Assembly: GCF_023195535.1 (NCBI RefSeq)
Contig: NZ_JALPNF010000002.1
Span: 434,001 to 498,000, forward strand
From: Sphingomonas faeni
GTDB lineage: Bacteria > Pseudomonadota > Alphaproteobacteria > Sphingomonadales > Sphingomonadaceae
Length of the DNA: 64,000 nt
Reading direction: 5' to 3'
The notes under the pieces are model-generated. The model saw only the letters and a list, made by a program, of their open reading frames with translations. It did not search any database and was not told the origin of the DNA. This document shows positions 44,813 through 53,642 of this stretch, piece after piece. The first letter of the stretch is position 1. Each line of letters begins with the position of its first letter. The translations under genes and the position numbers were made by a program.

Positions 44813-45607
44813 TTAGTTGGCGCGCGGCACGCCACCGGTCTGGCCGGCGGTCGTGGTCGTCGTAACCGGCTTGGCCGAAACTGGCTTGGCGGCCGTTGCG
44901 ATCGACGGACGCACGGCGCCGTTCGAAGCGAGGAAGCCCAGCACGTCGTTCGAGAAGGCCGACAGGTCCTCTGCGATCGACTTGTTGCGACGCTGCAGCC
45001 AGTTGTACGACAGCACGGCGGGAACCGCGACGACCAGACCCAGTGCGGTCATAATCAGTGCTTCGCCGACCGGCCCTGCGACCTTGTCGATCGATGCCTG
45101 GCCCGATGCGCCGATCTTCACGAGCGCGCGGTAGATGCCGATAACCGTACCGAACAGACCGATGAACGGCGAAACCGAACCGACCGTCGCGAGGAAGGCG
45201 AGACCGCCACCCAGCTTCGAGTTGATCGCGGCTTCCGAACGCGCCAGCGAACCGTGCAGCCAGTCATGTGCCTCGACCGGATCGGTCAGCTTCGAATGCT
45301 GCTCCTGAGCGGCCAGGCCGTCGTCGACGATCTGCTTGTAGGCCGAGTTCTTCTCGAGCTTGGCCGACCCTTCGCGCAGGGAGTTCGACGACCAGAAGGC
45401 CTCACGAACGCGCTTGCCCTGACCGATGATCTTCTGCTGCTCGAACAGCTTCGAGAACAGGATGTAGAACGACACGACCGACATCAGCACGAGGATGCCG
45501 AACACGGTCTGCGAGATCAGGCCGCCTTCGCGGAGTGCGGCTTGCAGGCCGTACGGGTTGGCGTCGGCAGCGGCGGTCCCGGCCGCGGCAAGGATGGTGG
45601 TGATCAT
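44813..45607 (-). CDS. exbB: ExbB/TolQ/MotA-type proton channel protein
   Basis: A 264-residue inner-membrane protein. An N-terminal hydrophobic segment (FGILVLMSVVSFYILF), a cytoplasmic loop, then two further helices with GLFGTVIGIYRALVKIG and VAGPVGEALIMTALGLVVAVPAVLSYNW, the classic MotA/TolQ/ExbB signature. It forms the channel that drives TonB. The C-terminal Ala/Thr-rich tail is an extension. Located 54 bases after tonB. Confidence 0.95.
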   Translation of the reverse strand: MITTILAAAGTAAADANPYGLQAALREGGLISQTVFGILVLMSVVSFYILFSKLFEQQKIIGQGKRVREAFWSSNSLREGSAKLEKNSAYKQIVDDGLAAQEQHSKLTDPVEAHDWLHGSLARSEAAINSKLGGGLAFLATVGSVSPFIGLFGTVIGIYRALVKIGASGQASIDKVAGPVGEALIMTALGLVVAVPAVLSYNWLQRRNKSIAEDLSAFSNDVLGFLASNGAVRPSIATAAKPVSAKPVTTTTTAGQTGGVPRAN

Positions 45608-45661
45608 GATCGGTTTAGTCCTCTGACTGAATTTTATCTGGTGCGGTTAGGGTAGGTGGGA

Positions 45662-46342
45662 TCAATCCTCTGGAAGGACCCACCGAACGTTCAGCTGGTA
45701 AGACGACGCCATCGGGTTGCCGTTCTCGTCCTTGGCCGGGGTGAAACGCACCCTCGCCTTGGAAATACGGCACGTCGCGTCATCGAGCGTCGTGTTGCCG
45801 CTGCCCGTCGTCACCGTACAGCCGGTCACCCGACCGTCCGTACCGATCGTGAGCTTCGCCGAAACGCGACCCTGTGCACCCTCGCGCTGTGCCGACGGCG
45901 GATAATTGTCCGCGCCGAAATACTGGCCGGGGTTGCCCTTCAGACCAGCGGCCTGTGACACCCTCGGCGCTGGTGCCGGTGCTGGCGGTGCCGGCGGCGC
46001 GGGAGGCGCTGGCGGAGCCGTCGGCTGGCTGAGCGGGATGATGTTCGACGTCTGCAAGGCAGGCGCCGGCTGCGGTGTGACGATCACTGGCGGCGGCGTG
46101 ACGACCGTGGTCGGCGGCGGCGGCAGGTTCGGCTGCTCGGGTGGCGGCGGCGGGGGCTCGTCGGGCGGAGGCGGCGGCGGGGGCGGCTCCACGTCGAACG
46201 TATTAAGCTTTTCTTGGGCCTTTTTCACGTACTGGTACGCGAGGCCGGTGACGAAAGCATAGCCCAAGGCCGCATGAATCAGCGCGACGATAACGATCGC
46301 GACGATTTTGCCTCCGGACATCTTCTGGTCAACATAGGCCAT
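45662..46342 (-). CDS. tonB: energy transducer TonB
   Basis: A 226-residue TonB. An N-terminal helix (KIVAIVIVALIHAALGYAFVTGL) anchors it, a polyproline spacer (about 52-125) spans the periplasm, and the C-terminal domain (about 140-226) has YPPSAQREGAQGRVSAKLTIGTDGRV, the fold that pulls on TonB boxes. It powers outer-membrane receptors such as the two at 58.6-64.0 kb. First gene of the tonB-exbB-exbD-exbD operon. An alternative start is the ATG at 46321. Confidence 0.95.
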   Translation of the reverse strand: MAYVDQKMSGGKIVAIVIVALIHAALGYAFVTGLAYQYVKKAQEKLNTFDVEPPPPPPPPDEPPPPPPEQPNLPPPPTTVVTPPPVIVTPQPAPALQTSNIIPLSQPTAPPAPPAPPAPPAPAPAPRVSQAAGLKGNPGQYFGADNYPPSAQREGAQGRVSAKLTIGTDGRVTGCTVTTGSGNTTLDDATCRISKARVRFTPAKDENGNPMASSYQLNVRWVLPED

Positions 46343-46566
46343 TCAGCAACGACACTCCCTTAATCTGCCTGCTCCGTACGCACATGCCCGCACTGGGTAC
46401 GTGACACATGCGTCTGCCGTTGGCCGGAATAACCACGGGGCAGTCGCTAAGTCCTATCGCCACGTCATGCGACACGCAAACGCTTTGTCGGACGCAATAA
46501 ACGTACAACCGCGGCATGGCAGAATTATTTCTGTATCGTTCAGCTCGGGTGGCGTAGCCTGAAGGC

Positions 46567-47460
46567 ATGAATCTTTCCTTTCCCGTTACGGCTTCGGCCC
46601 TGTCCATCGCGCTGGTCGCTATGCCCGTGAGCGCCGTTCAAGCGCCCGCAAATCCGCCGGTTTCCCTCGGCATTGCAGCGGATTCGCGTGATGCGGCGCA
46701 ACAGGGGGGCGGCGGGATCGGCTATGCCGACATCGCCGATCTGGTGCTGTCCGCGCCGGTGATCGCCGATGCGACGGTGCGGTCGACCACGAAGATCAAG
46801 CCCGCCGAAGCCCCGAACCTCGCACCCGGTTTTGTCCGACTATATGTCGAGGTCGACGTCACGGCGCTGATCCGGGGAGCGGACGGACTTCCGCCGCGAA
46901 TCGGCTATCTGCTCGACGTCGCCCCCGATTCGGCGGGCCGCGTGCCGAAATTCAAGAAGGCGCGGGTGCTGATCTTCGCGCGGCCGGTGCCGGGCGCCGT
47001 CAACCAGGTCCAGCTCATAGCGCCCGACGCGCAGCTCGGCTGGACGCCGATAGCCGACGCGCGCGCGCGGAAGATCGCCAAGGATGCTCTGGCTGGCGAT
47101 GCACCGCCGGTGATCACCGGGATCGGCAACGCATTCCACGTCGCGGGCGCGCTGCCCGGCGAAGGCGAGACGCAGATTTTCCTGACCACCGCGGACCAGC
47201 GGCCGGTGTCGCTGTCGGTTCTGCGGCGACCGGGCGAGCAGCCACGCTGGGCCGTCGCGCTGAGCGAGATCGTCGACGAGTCGGCCGCGCCGCCTGCGCC
47301 CGACACGTTGCTCTGGTACCGGATGGCCTGCGCACTGCCGCCGACGCTGCCCGAGCGGAGTACCGGGTCGCTGGAAGCCGCCGACGCGACTATCGCGCGC
47401 GAGGATTATGCCTATGTGCTGGCCGCGCTCGGGCCGTGCGGGCGGACGCGAAAGACCTGA
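46567..47460 (+). CDS. secreted protein of unknown function
   Basis: A 297-residue protein with a signal peptide (about 1-24, MPVSAVQA). The rest has no recognised family: GIGYADIADLVLSAPVIADATVRSTTKIKPAEAPNLAPGFVRLYVEV, VLIFARPVPGAVNQVQLIAPDAQLGWTPIADARARKIAKDAL, and a C-terminal Cys pair. Alternating strands suggest a beta-rich domain. It is divergent from tonB across 224 bases. Codon use matches neighbours, so it is a long-term resident. Confidence 0.8.
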   Translation: MNLSFPVTASALSIALVAMPVSAVQAPANPPVSLGIAADSRDAAQQGGGGIGYADIADLVLSAPVIADATVRSTTKIKPAEAPNLAPGFVRLYVEVDVTALIRGADGLPPRIGYLLDVAPDSAGRVPKFKKARVLIFARPVPGAVNQVQLIAPDAQLGWTPIADARARKIAKDALAGDAPPVITGIGNAFHVAGALPGEGETQIFLTTADQRPVSLSVLRRPGEQPRWAVALSEIVDESAAPPAPDTLLWYRMACALPPTLPERSTGSLEAADATIAREDYAYVLAALGPCGRTRKT

Positions 47461-47478
47461 CGCATGCCCGTACGCGTC

Positions 47479-47772
47479 TTACGGGGAAGGCGCGCGCTGG
47501 TGAATTTCGATCAGTTGCCCCGTGGTCGATCGCGCGCTTTCTAGAAACGCGACCGCCGCATCGACGTCGACCGGATCGGCCCCATCCGCCGACACGACTG
47601 CATTCACCCGAGTCGCAGGCGCCGATTCCACCGCGAGCGGGCCGATCGCGGCCCGCGCCTGCGCCATCGCCAGGCCGTCCAGCATCGCTGGGATCACCGC
47701 CACCAGCGAATCGCCAACCGCGCCTCGCACCAACGCGGCGATATCCGCGCCCGGTTCGAGCATCAGTCGCAC
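47479..47772 (-). CDS. hypothetical protein downstream of folB
   Basis: A 97-residue protein (start GTG 47772, or ATG 47763) four bases after the folB stop, so probably cotranscribed. It starts MRLMLEPGADIAALVRGAVGDSLVAVIPAMLDGLAMAQARAAIG and is alanine-rich and helical at first. No membrane segment or family recognised. No strong ribosome site is visible, so coupling to folB translation is likely if it is real. Confidence 0.55.
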   Translation of the reverse strand: MRLMLEPGADIAALVRGAVGDSLVAVIPAMLDGLAMAQARAAIGPLAVESAPATRVNAVVSADGADPVDVDAAVAFLESARSTTGQLIEIHQRAPSP

Positions 47773-47776
47773 GGCG

Positions 47777-48148
47777 TCAGCGGCGGTGGCGGACGAGGGT
47801 CACGCCGATCGCTTCGTCCGCCTCGGCGATCGCCAGCTTCACGATCTTCACTTTCACGCGCAGCACCCTCGCATCCTGCAGGAACAGCGTCTCGCAGATA
47901 TGATCCGCCACGCCCTCGATCAGCGTGAAATGCACGCCCGGCGGCAGCGCGGTGGTCGCCGCGTTCTTCAGGTCGAGGTAATTCTTCGACGCCGACAACG
48001 GCGTATCGGGGTCGAACCGCTTGGGGCACACCATGTCGACGGTCAGCGAGATCCGCAGCGGCTGCGGCAGGTGCGTCTCCTCCGAATAGATGCCGGTCAG
48101 GACCTGCACTTCGAGATCGTGGACTTCGAGTTGAAGACTGTCTTCCAT
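47777..48148 (-). CDS. folB: dihydroneopterin aldolase
   Basis: A 123-residue FolB. VQVLTGIYSEETHLPQPLRISLTVDM holds the substrate-binding Glu, and VLRVKVKIVKLAIAEADEAIGVTLVRHR the catalytic Lys. It converts 7,8-dihydroneopterin to the pterin alcohol for folate synthesis. The start is ATG 48148, not the longer frame that runs into the family B repeat. Upstream is that repeat and then the GNAT gene in divergent orientation. Confidence 0.93.
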   Translation of the reverse strand: MEDSLQLEVHDLEVQVLTGIYSEETHLPQPLRISLTVDMVCPKRFDPDTPLSASKNYLDLKNAATTALPPGVHFTLIEGVADHICETLFLQDARVLRVKVKIVKLAIAEADEAIGVTLVRHRR

Positions 48149-48226
48149 CGTCGCGCCTCTAGCAGACGCGCGGCGAGATGAAAGTCGGGTCTTCGAAGTG
48201 ATACGCGCTGGCCAGCAACTCACGCG

Positions 48227-48352
48227 ATCCTCCCCCGCCAGGGGGAGGTGTCGCCGAAGGTGACGGAGGGGGCGGACACGGAACAGGCGTGATCGCTTAC
48301 CTCCCCCTCCGTCTGGCAAGTGCCAGCCACCTCCCCCTGGCGGGGGAGGATC
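48227..48352. repeat. palindromic repeat element, family B, copy 3
   Basis: GATCCTCCCCCGCCAGGGGG opens it and CCCCCTGGCGGGGGAGGATC closes it, so the ends pair over more than 20 bases; inner arms GACGGAGGGGG and CCCCCTCCGTC pair too. Lies between the divergent folB and GNAT genes. Confidence 0.9.
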
Positions 48353-48505
48353 GTGGTGGTCCGCCCTCGATCACTCGGAGTAGCGCCTCGACAACACCCC
48401 CCCACCCCCGCCGGTTATCCTTGCGTTCAGCCGCACCGAAGTTAAAGCGCGCTGCCCCCACCGCCCGCGCGCCGTCGCTCGGCACGTCCGGGGGCAGGAG
48501 ATGCC

Positions 48506-49033
48506 GTGATAACTCTCGTCCCCCTCGACAGCATCGATCCGGCCATGGTCGAGTCGCTGCTCGATCGCGCGTTCGGGCCGGACCGGTTTCGCCGCACCGC
48601 CTACACGATCCGCGGCGCGGGCGAGGCGATCGCCGCCCTCAGCTTCGCGGCGCTCGAGGACGGTGCCCTGGTCGGCTCGATCCAATGCTGGCCGATCGCG
48701 CTGATCCAGGACGGGGGCGAAACGCCGCTCGTCATGCTCGGCCCGGTCGCGGTCGAGCCGACCCATCAGGGCGACGGGATCGGCCGCCGCTTGATGACGC
48801 ACGCGCTCGACGCAGCAGCCGCACACAGCCTCGACGGCGCGCTGATGCTGATCGGCGATCCCGATTATTACGGCCGCTTCTTCGGCTTCGCCGCCGATCG
48901 CACCGCGCAGTGGAGCGCACCGGGTCCAGTCGAGCGTCACCGCCTGCTCGCACGCGGCGACGCGGTCCCGAACACACCCGGCATGCTCGGTGCGCGCGTA
49001 CCGGTTACGATACCGGTCACCGCATCCGCATAA
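48506..49033 (+). CDS. GNAT family N-acetyltransferase
   Basis: A 175-residue acetyltransferase. LGPVAVEPTHQGDGIGRRLMTHALDAA is the acetyl-CoA motif, and LMLIGDPDYYGRFFGF is motif B of a subgroup often called YhbS-like. GTG at 48506 follows AGGAG. Substrate unknown. It precedes DUF1285 by 43 bases. Confidence 0.9.
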   Translation: MITLVPLDSIDPAMVESLLDRAFGPDRFRRTAYTIRGAGEAIAALSFAALEDGALVGSIQCWPIALIQDGGETPLVMLGPVAVEPTHQGDGIGRRLMTHALDAAAAHSLDGALMLIGDPDYYGRFFGFAADRTAQWSAPGPVERHRLLARGDAVPNTPGMLGARVPVTIPVTASA

Positions 49034-49076
49034 GCCGCCGCTTTACCTGGCCCCCCTGCCCGCCTAGTCCGCCGCC

Positions 49077-49658
49077 ATGCCCATGGATCCCATCCCCGAT
49101 ATCGCCTCCTTAAGTCTCGCCGAGATCGCCAAGCTCGTCGAGGAAGCCAAGCTCCCGCCGGTCGAGAAATGGAACCCGACGCATTGCGGTGACAGCGAGA
49201 TGCGGATCGCGCGCGACGGCACTTGGTATCACCAGGGTTCGCCGATCGGACGCCCGGCGATGGTCCGGCTGTTCTCGACGATCCTGCGTCGCGAGGCCGA
49301 TGGCAGCCACGTCCTCGTCACCCCCGTCGAAAAGCTCGATATCGAGGTCGAGGACGCGCCCTTCATCGCGGTCGAGATGAAGGCGGAGGGCTCCGGTCGC
49401 GACTCGAAACTCGCGTTCCGACTCAACACCGGCGATCTCGTCACCGCGGGTCCCGAGCATCCATTGCGCTTCGTCGAGGATACCGACGGCCCGCGTCCGT
49501 ATCTCGTCGTGCGCGGCGGGATGGAGGCGCTGGTCGCGCGCTCGGTCTATTACGACCTCGCCGAGCGGGCGATCGCCGATGATGCGGAGACACCGGGCAT
49601 CTGGAGCGACGGGGCGTTCTTCCCGCTGGAGCCCGCCGCGCTGGAACCCAACGCATGA
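49077..49658 (+). CDS. DUF1285 domain protein
   Basis: A 193-residue protein of the alphaproteobacterial DUF1285 family: PPVEKWNPTHCGDSEMRIARDGTWYHQGSPIGRPAMVRLFSTILRRE, then HVLVTPVEKLDIEVEDAPFIAVEM. Function unknown. It starts an operon with the NUDIX hydrolase and CCA-adding enzyme: its stop overlaps the NUDIX ATG. The order DUF1285-NUDIX-CCA is common in sphingomonads from memory and hints at a link to RNA or nucleotide quality control. Confidence 0.92.
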   Translation: MPMDPIPDIASLSLAEIAKLVEEAKLPPVEKWNPTHCGDSEMRIARDGTWYHQGSPIGRPAMVRLFSTILRREADGSHVLVTPVEKLDIEVEDAPFIAVEMKAEGSGRDSKLAFRLNTGDLVTAGPEHPLRFVEDTDGPRPYLVVRGGMEALVARSVYYDLAERAIADDAETPGIWSDGAFFPLEPAALEPNA

Positions 49659-50251
49659 GTTTGACGGAACGGCTGACCGCGGCGCTGGCGAAGGGCGCCG
49701 GCTCGCACATGATCCTGCTCACCGGCGACCAGCATGACGGCGACCTCACCGCCGCCGACACGCTGCTCCCCGCGGCGGTGCTGATCGCGGTCACCGACCG
49801 CGCCGATCCCGGCGTGATCCTGACCCAGCGTACCGACACGATGAGCCGCCACCCCGGCCAGATCGCGTTCCCCGGCGGTCGGATCGATCCCGGCGAGGAC
49901 GTCGTCACCGCCGCGCTCCGTGAAGCCGAGGAGGAGATCGCCCTCCCCCGCGACCGGGTGCAGGTGATCGGCGAGGCCGACAGCTACCGCACCGTCACCG
50001 GCTTCCAGGTGACGCCCGTCATCGGCATCATACCGCCCGACCTGGTGTTCACGCCGAGCGAAGCCGAAGTCGCCAGCGTCTTCGAGGTACCGCTCGCGTT
50101 CCTGCTGGACGAGGCGAACCACGTCGAGGCGACGCTCGAATGGCAGGGCCATGACCGGCATTATTACGAGATAATGTGGAACGAGCGCCGCATCTGGGGC
50201 GCGACCGCAGCGATGATCGTCAACCTCGCCCGCCGCCTGAGGTGGTCTTGA
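49655..50251 (+). CDS. NUDIX hydrolase (CoA pyrophosphatase, NudL-like)
   Basis: A 198-residue NUDIX enzyme. The box is GGRIDPGEDVVTAALREAEEEI, preceded by RHPGQIAFPGG, the CoA-pyrophosphatase signature. It cleaves CoA to 3',5'-ADP and 4-phosphopantetheine in the cytosol. ATG overlaps the DUF1285 stop (ATGA) and its TGA overlaps the TTG of the CCA gene. Confidence 0.92.
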   Translation: MSLTERLTAALAKGAGSHMILLTGDQHDGDLTAADTLLPAAVLIAVTDRADPGVILTQRTDTMSRHPGQIAFPGGRIDPGEDVVTAALREAEEEIALPRDRVQVIGEADSYRTVTGFQVTPVIGIIPPDLVFTPSEAEVASVFEVPLAFLLDEANHVEATLEWQGHDRHYYEIMWNERRIWGATAAMIVNLARRLRWS

Positions 50252-51423
50252 TACTCCCGGCCGCGCCGTGGCGCGATCGTGACGGTCTCGAAGCACTGAC
50301 CAAGGTTCTCGGGACAACCGAGGGCGAGTCCCGCTTCGTCGGCGGCGCGGTCCGCGACACGCTGCTCGGGATCGACGTCGCCGATGTCGATATCGCCACG
50401 CGCCTGCCCCCGCAGGAGGTGATCGAGCGTCTCCAGGACGCGCGGATCAAGGCGGTCCCGACCGGCCTCGCGCACGGCACGATCACCGCGGTCACGCCCG
50501 CGGGTCCGGTCGAAGTAACGACGCTGCGTCGCGACGTCTCGACCGACGGCCGCCACGCGATCATCGCCTATACCGACGACTGGCGCGAGGATGCCGCGCG
50601 GCGCGACTTCACGATGAACGCGCTCTACGCCGATCCGGCGACAGGCGAGATCTTCGATTATTTCGGGGGCCTCGACGACCTGGCGGCGCGGCGCGTGCGC
50701 TTCATCGGCGACCCGTTGCAGCGGATCGCCGAGGATCACCTGCGCATCCTCCGCTTCTTCCGCTTCCACGCACGCTTCGGCACGGCGATCGACGAGGCCG
50801 GGCTGGAAGCCTGTACCACCCGCGCGAACGATCTGATGGCGCTCTCCCGCGAACGTGTCGCGAGCGAAGTGCTGAAACTGCTGCTCGCCGCCAACGCGGT
50901 ACCGGTGGTGGCCTTGATGGTCGAGCGCGGCATTTTCCGCGCGGTCCTGCCCGAGATCGACGCGGCGGGTGCGGAGCGTCTCGCTCTCCTCGCCGGGCGC
51001 GAGACGGCAGCGGGTATCGCACCCGACCCGATCCGCCGCCTCGCCATGACGATCGCCCCCGCTGCGGCCGAAGCGGTCGGCGCGCGCCTGAAGCTGTCGA
51101 ACACCGACCGCAAACGCCTGATCGCCGCCACCGCCGGGCCCGGCACCGAAGGCCCGCAGGCGCTTGCCTACCGCGTCGGCATGACCGTCGCGATCGACCG
51201 GTTGCTGATCGCCGGCGAAGACGTTTCCCCGATCAAGGACTGGACGCCCCCCACCTTCCCGTTCTCCGGCGGCGCCTTGGTGGAACGCGGTCTGCGCAAG
51301 GGCCCGGACGTCGCGGCGATGCTGCGACAGGTCGAAACGCAGTGGATCGCGGAAGGCTTTCCGGATGCGGAACGCGTCGGAGTGATCGCAGACGAAATGG
51401 TGGCCGACGCGCTGAATCGCTGA
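50248..51423 (+). CDS. cca: CCA tRNA nucleotidyltransferase
   Basis: A 391-residue class II CCA-adding enzyme. GGAVRD and DVDIATRLPP supply the metal-binding Asp pair, and RRDFTMNALYAD, EDHLRILRFFRFHARFG and the downstream helical domain fit the family. It builds or repairs the CCA end of tRNAs. I chose TTG 50248 because GAGG sits five bases upstream and TTGA overlaps the NUDIX stop; GTG 50242 is an alternative. The longer frame from 50176 lies inside the NUDIX gene. Confidence 0.93.
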   Translation: MILPAAPWRDRDGLEALTKVLGTTEGESRFVGGAVRDTLLGIDVADVDIATRLPPQEVIERLQDARIKAVPTGLAHGTITAVTPAGPVEVTTLRRDVSTDGRHAIIAYTDDWREDAARRDFTMNALYADPATGEIFDYFGGLDDLAARRVRFIGDPLQRIAEDHLRILRFFRFHARFGTAIDEAGLEACTTRANDLMALSRERVASEVLKLLLAANAVPVVALMVERGIFRAVLPEIDAAGAERLALLAGRETAAGIAPDPIRRLAMTIAPAAAEAVGARLKLSNTDRKRLIAATAGPGTEGPQALAYRVGMTVAIDRLLIAGEDVSPIKDWTPPTFPFSGGALVERGLRKGPDVAAMLRQVETQWIAEGFPDAERVGVIADEMVADALNR

Positions 51424-51571
51424 GCTTCGAAGTGCCGAACTGCCAGAGGTTGAGATTACTAAACTACCACTACCGAACTGCTGGCGCGGTTAAAATCGGC
51501 GAGCCATGCTTCCCCGAGCAGTGCTTCCCCGAGCGGTGATTCCCAATGTCGACGCCACCCGCCCCCAGTCC

Positions 51572-51653
51572 GTCACCCCAGCGGAAGCTGGGGTATCCCC
51601 GTTGGTGAACGCCGAGCCCCACCCGATGAGATCCCAGCTTTCGCTGGGATGAC
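51572..51653. repeat. palindromic repeat element, family A, copy 3
   Basis: Arm GTCACCCCAGCGGAAGCTGG (from 51572) pairs with CCCAGCTTTCGCTGGGATGAC (ending 51653), with one or two mismatches and a 30-base loop. Same family as 23155 and 35988. Confidence 0.88.
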
Positions 51654-51671
51654 GCTAGTTGTTGGGATGAC

Positions 51672-51713
51672 GGCAGCTGTTGCGGCGACGGCGGCAGCTG
51701 TTGCGGCGACGGT
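51672..51713. repeat. 21-base tandem repeat
   Basis: GGCAGCTGTTGCGGCGACGGC (51672-51692) is followed by an almost identical copy (51693-51713) and then degenerate copies (GGTAGCTGTTAGGGCGACGG) to about 51760. Confidence 0.75.
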
Positions 51714-51847
51714 GGCCGGTAGCTGTTAGGGCGACGGTGGGCGATGCGGCGACGGTGGCTGACGGGACAACGCTGACTGCTGGGACGACGGTAGCTGCTG
51801 CCGCGACAGCGGTTACCCCGATGAAGTCGGCTGTTGCATTACAGCGC

Positions 51848-53533
51848 TCAACCCGGAGCGAACGGCGACACGTCCCCACCCGCGCCGATCATCGCATACG
51901 CCGCCCCCGCCTCCAGCGGCTTGGCATAGAAATACCCCTGCCCGAAGGTGCATCCGAGCGCCGCCAGCGTCTGCGCCAGTTCGTTGGTCTCGATCCCCTC
52001 GGCGGTCGTCTTCATCCCCAACGCCTGCGCCAGGCTCAAAATCGCGCGGACGATCGACACCTTGTCGCGATCCGCCAACATTCCCGTCACAAAACTACGG
52101 TCGATCTTCAGCACGTCGATCGGCAATCTCTGGAGATACGCCAGGTTCGAATAGCCGGTCCCGAAATCATCCATCGCCAGCGTCGTGCCGAGCGCCTTGA
52201 GCGCATGCATCGTCCCTGCGATCCGGTCCGGGTCGGATACGATCGCGCTTTCGGTCAGCTCCAGCGTGAACCGGTCGCCGGTGAGCCCGGTCGAGTCGAG
52301 CGCAGCGCTCAGGACCGGCGCGATGTCGTCCCGCTGCAATTGGATGGCCGATAGATTTACCGCGACCTTGACGCCGCAGTGCGCGCCATGACGCGCGTCC
52401 CACCCGGCCAATGTCTGCGCCGCCTCTTCGATCGCCCAACGTCCCAGCGGGACGATCAATCCCGATTCTTCGGCGACCGGGATGAAATTGGTCGGACAGT
52501 GCACCTGACCCTGCAGATCGGTCCAGCGTGCCAACGCTTCGAACGAGACGATCCGGCCGGTCGCAAGGTCGCAGATCGGCTGATATGCAAGCCGCAGTTC
52601 GCGGTTTTCGATGGCCCGTCGCAGCGCGGTTTCCATGCTGAACTGCGCCCGCGCGATCGCGAAATCCTGCGGCAGGTAACTCTCGGCACGGCCGCTGACT
52701 TTCGCGCGCTTCACGGCGAACTGCGCGTGACGGATCAGCTCGGCGACATCGCTCGCTTCGTCCGCGCCGTACGCGATCCCGACCGAGCATTCGACGCTGA
52801 TCTCGTAGTCGGTCAGCCGAAACGGCGTGGTCAGCGTACGTTGGATCCGCTGTGCCAGCGCATACGCCTCCTCCCGATCGCTATCGATTCCCATCAGGAT
52901 ACCGAACTGGTCGCCACCGATCCGCGCCAGCGTATCGCGCGCGCGCAGTGCGCCCTTGATCCGCCGCGCCACCGTGATCAGCAGCTCGTCCCCCGCCAGC
53001 GAACCCAGGCACGAGTTCAGCCTACCGAACCGATCGATATCGATCGCGAGGACGGCGTTGGCGTTGCGATCCTCCCCCTCGATCAGGTCTTCGAACCCTT
53101 CGCGGTTGGGCAGACCGGTCAGGCTGTCGGTGGTCATCTCGCGACGCAGGCTGCGCTCGGTCTGGATCTGCGACGTCTGGTCGACGAAACTGATCGTGCA
53201 GCGATCACGAAGCGCGACGAACGAGCGGGCGATCGTCACACGGTAATAACGACAATCGATCGTATCCCCGAGCACCCATTCGAAGTCCGATCGGATCAAC
53301 TGGGATTCGAGAAAGGCAATGATCCGCGGGCCGAGATCGGCGATCATCGGCGATCGTTCCGCTACGACACCCAGTCCGGCCAGCCGGTACGCACGGTTCA
53401 TCGCGAACAGATCGAACTGGCCACCGGTCAGCACCAGATGCGCCGCGGGAATCGGGATGAGTTCCAACGCACGTGCGACCAGATCGGTCGCAACAATGTT
53501 CTGCGCTATCGCTTCCGGGGCCATCGATGCCAT
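51848..53533 (-). CDS. GGDEF-EAL cyclic-di-GMP protein
   Basis: A 561-residue two-domain protein. An N-terminal PAS-like sensor domain (about 1-130) precedes a GGDEF domain whose signature is RIGGDQF, with Gln in place of the usual Glu. Then comes a complete EAL domain (FEALARWTD, MDDFGTGYSN, KIDRSFV, TAEGIET). The phosphodiesterase site looks intact; the cyclase probably is not. No membrane segment. Start is taken at ATG 53533; GTG 53539 is possible. Convergent with cca across the repeat-rich gap. Confidence 0.92.
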   Translation of the reverse strand: MASMAPEAIAQNIVATDLVARALELIPIPAAHLVLTGGQFDLFAMNRAYRLAGLGVVAERSPMIADLGPRIIAFLESQLIRSDFEWVLGDTIDCRYYRVTIARSFVALRDRCTISFVDQTSQIQTERSLRREMTTDSLTGLPNREGFEDLIEGEDRNANAVLAIDIDRFGRLNSCLGSLAGDELLITVARRIKGALRARDTLARIGGDQFGILMGIDSDREEAYALAQRIQRTLTTPFRLTDYEISVECSVGIAYGADEASDVAELIRHAQFAVKRAKVSGRAESYLPQDFAIARAQFSMETALRRAIENRELRLAYQPICDLATGRIVSFEALARWTDLQGQVHCPTNFIPVAEESGLIVPLGRWAIEEAAQTLAGWDARHGAHCGVKVAVNLSAIQLQRDDIAPVLSAALDSTGLTGDRFTLELTESAIVSDPDRIAGTMHALKALGTTLAMDDFGTGYSNLAYLQRLPIDVLKIDRSFVTGMLADRDKVSIVRAILSLAQALGMKTTAEGIETNELAQTLAALGCTFGQGYFYAKPLEAGAAYAMIGAGGDVSPFAPG

Positions 53534-53642
53534 GGGCACCGTCTAGCCGAGCTTCGTTAAGACGTCCTGAAGGAACCGAAAAGGCCGGTTATTTGTCAGT
53601 TCTAGCCAATTTTTCGGTTTTACAGCAGCATAGTCGGATCGG

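Larger units (their letters stand above)
51424..51847. other. repeat-rich intergenic region
   Basis: About 424 bases between the convergent cca and GGDEF-EAL genes. It holds a 13-base direct repeat TGCTTCCCCGAGC (51507-51519, 51522-51534), a family A palindrome (51572-51653), and an imperfect 21-base tandem repeat (from 51672). No gene with family resemblance or ribosome site seen. Confidence 0.7.
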
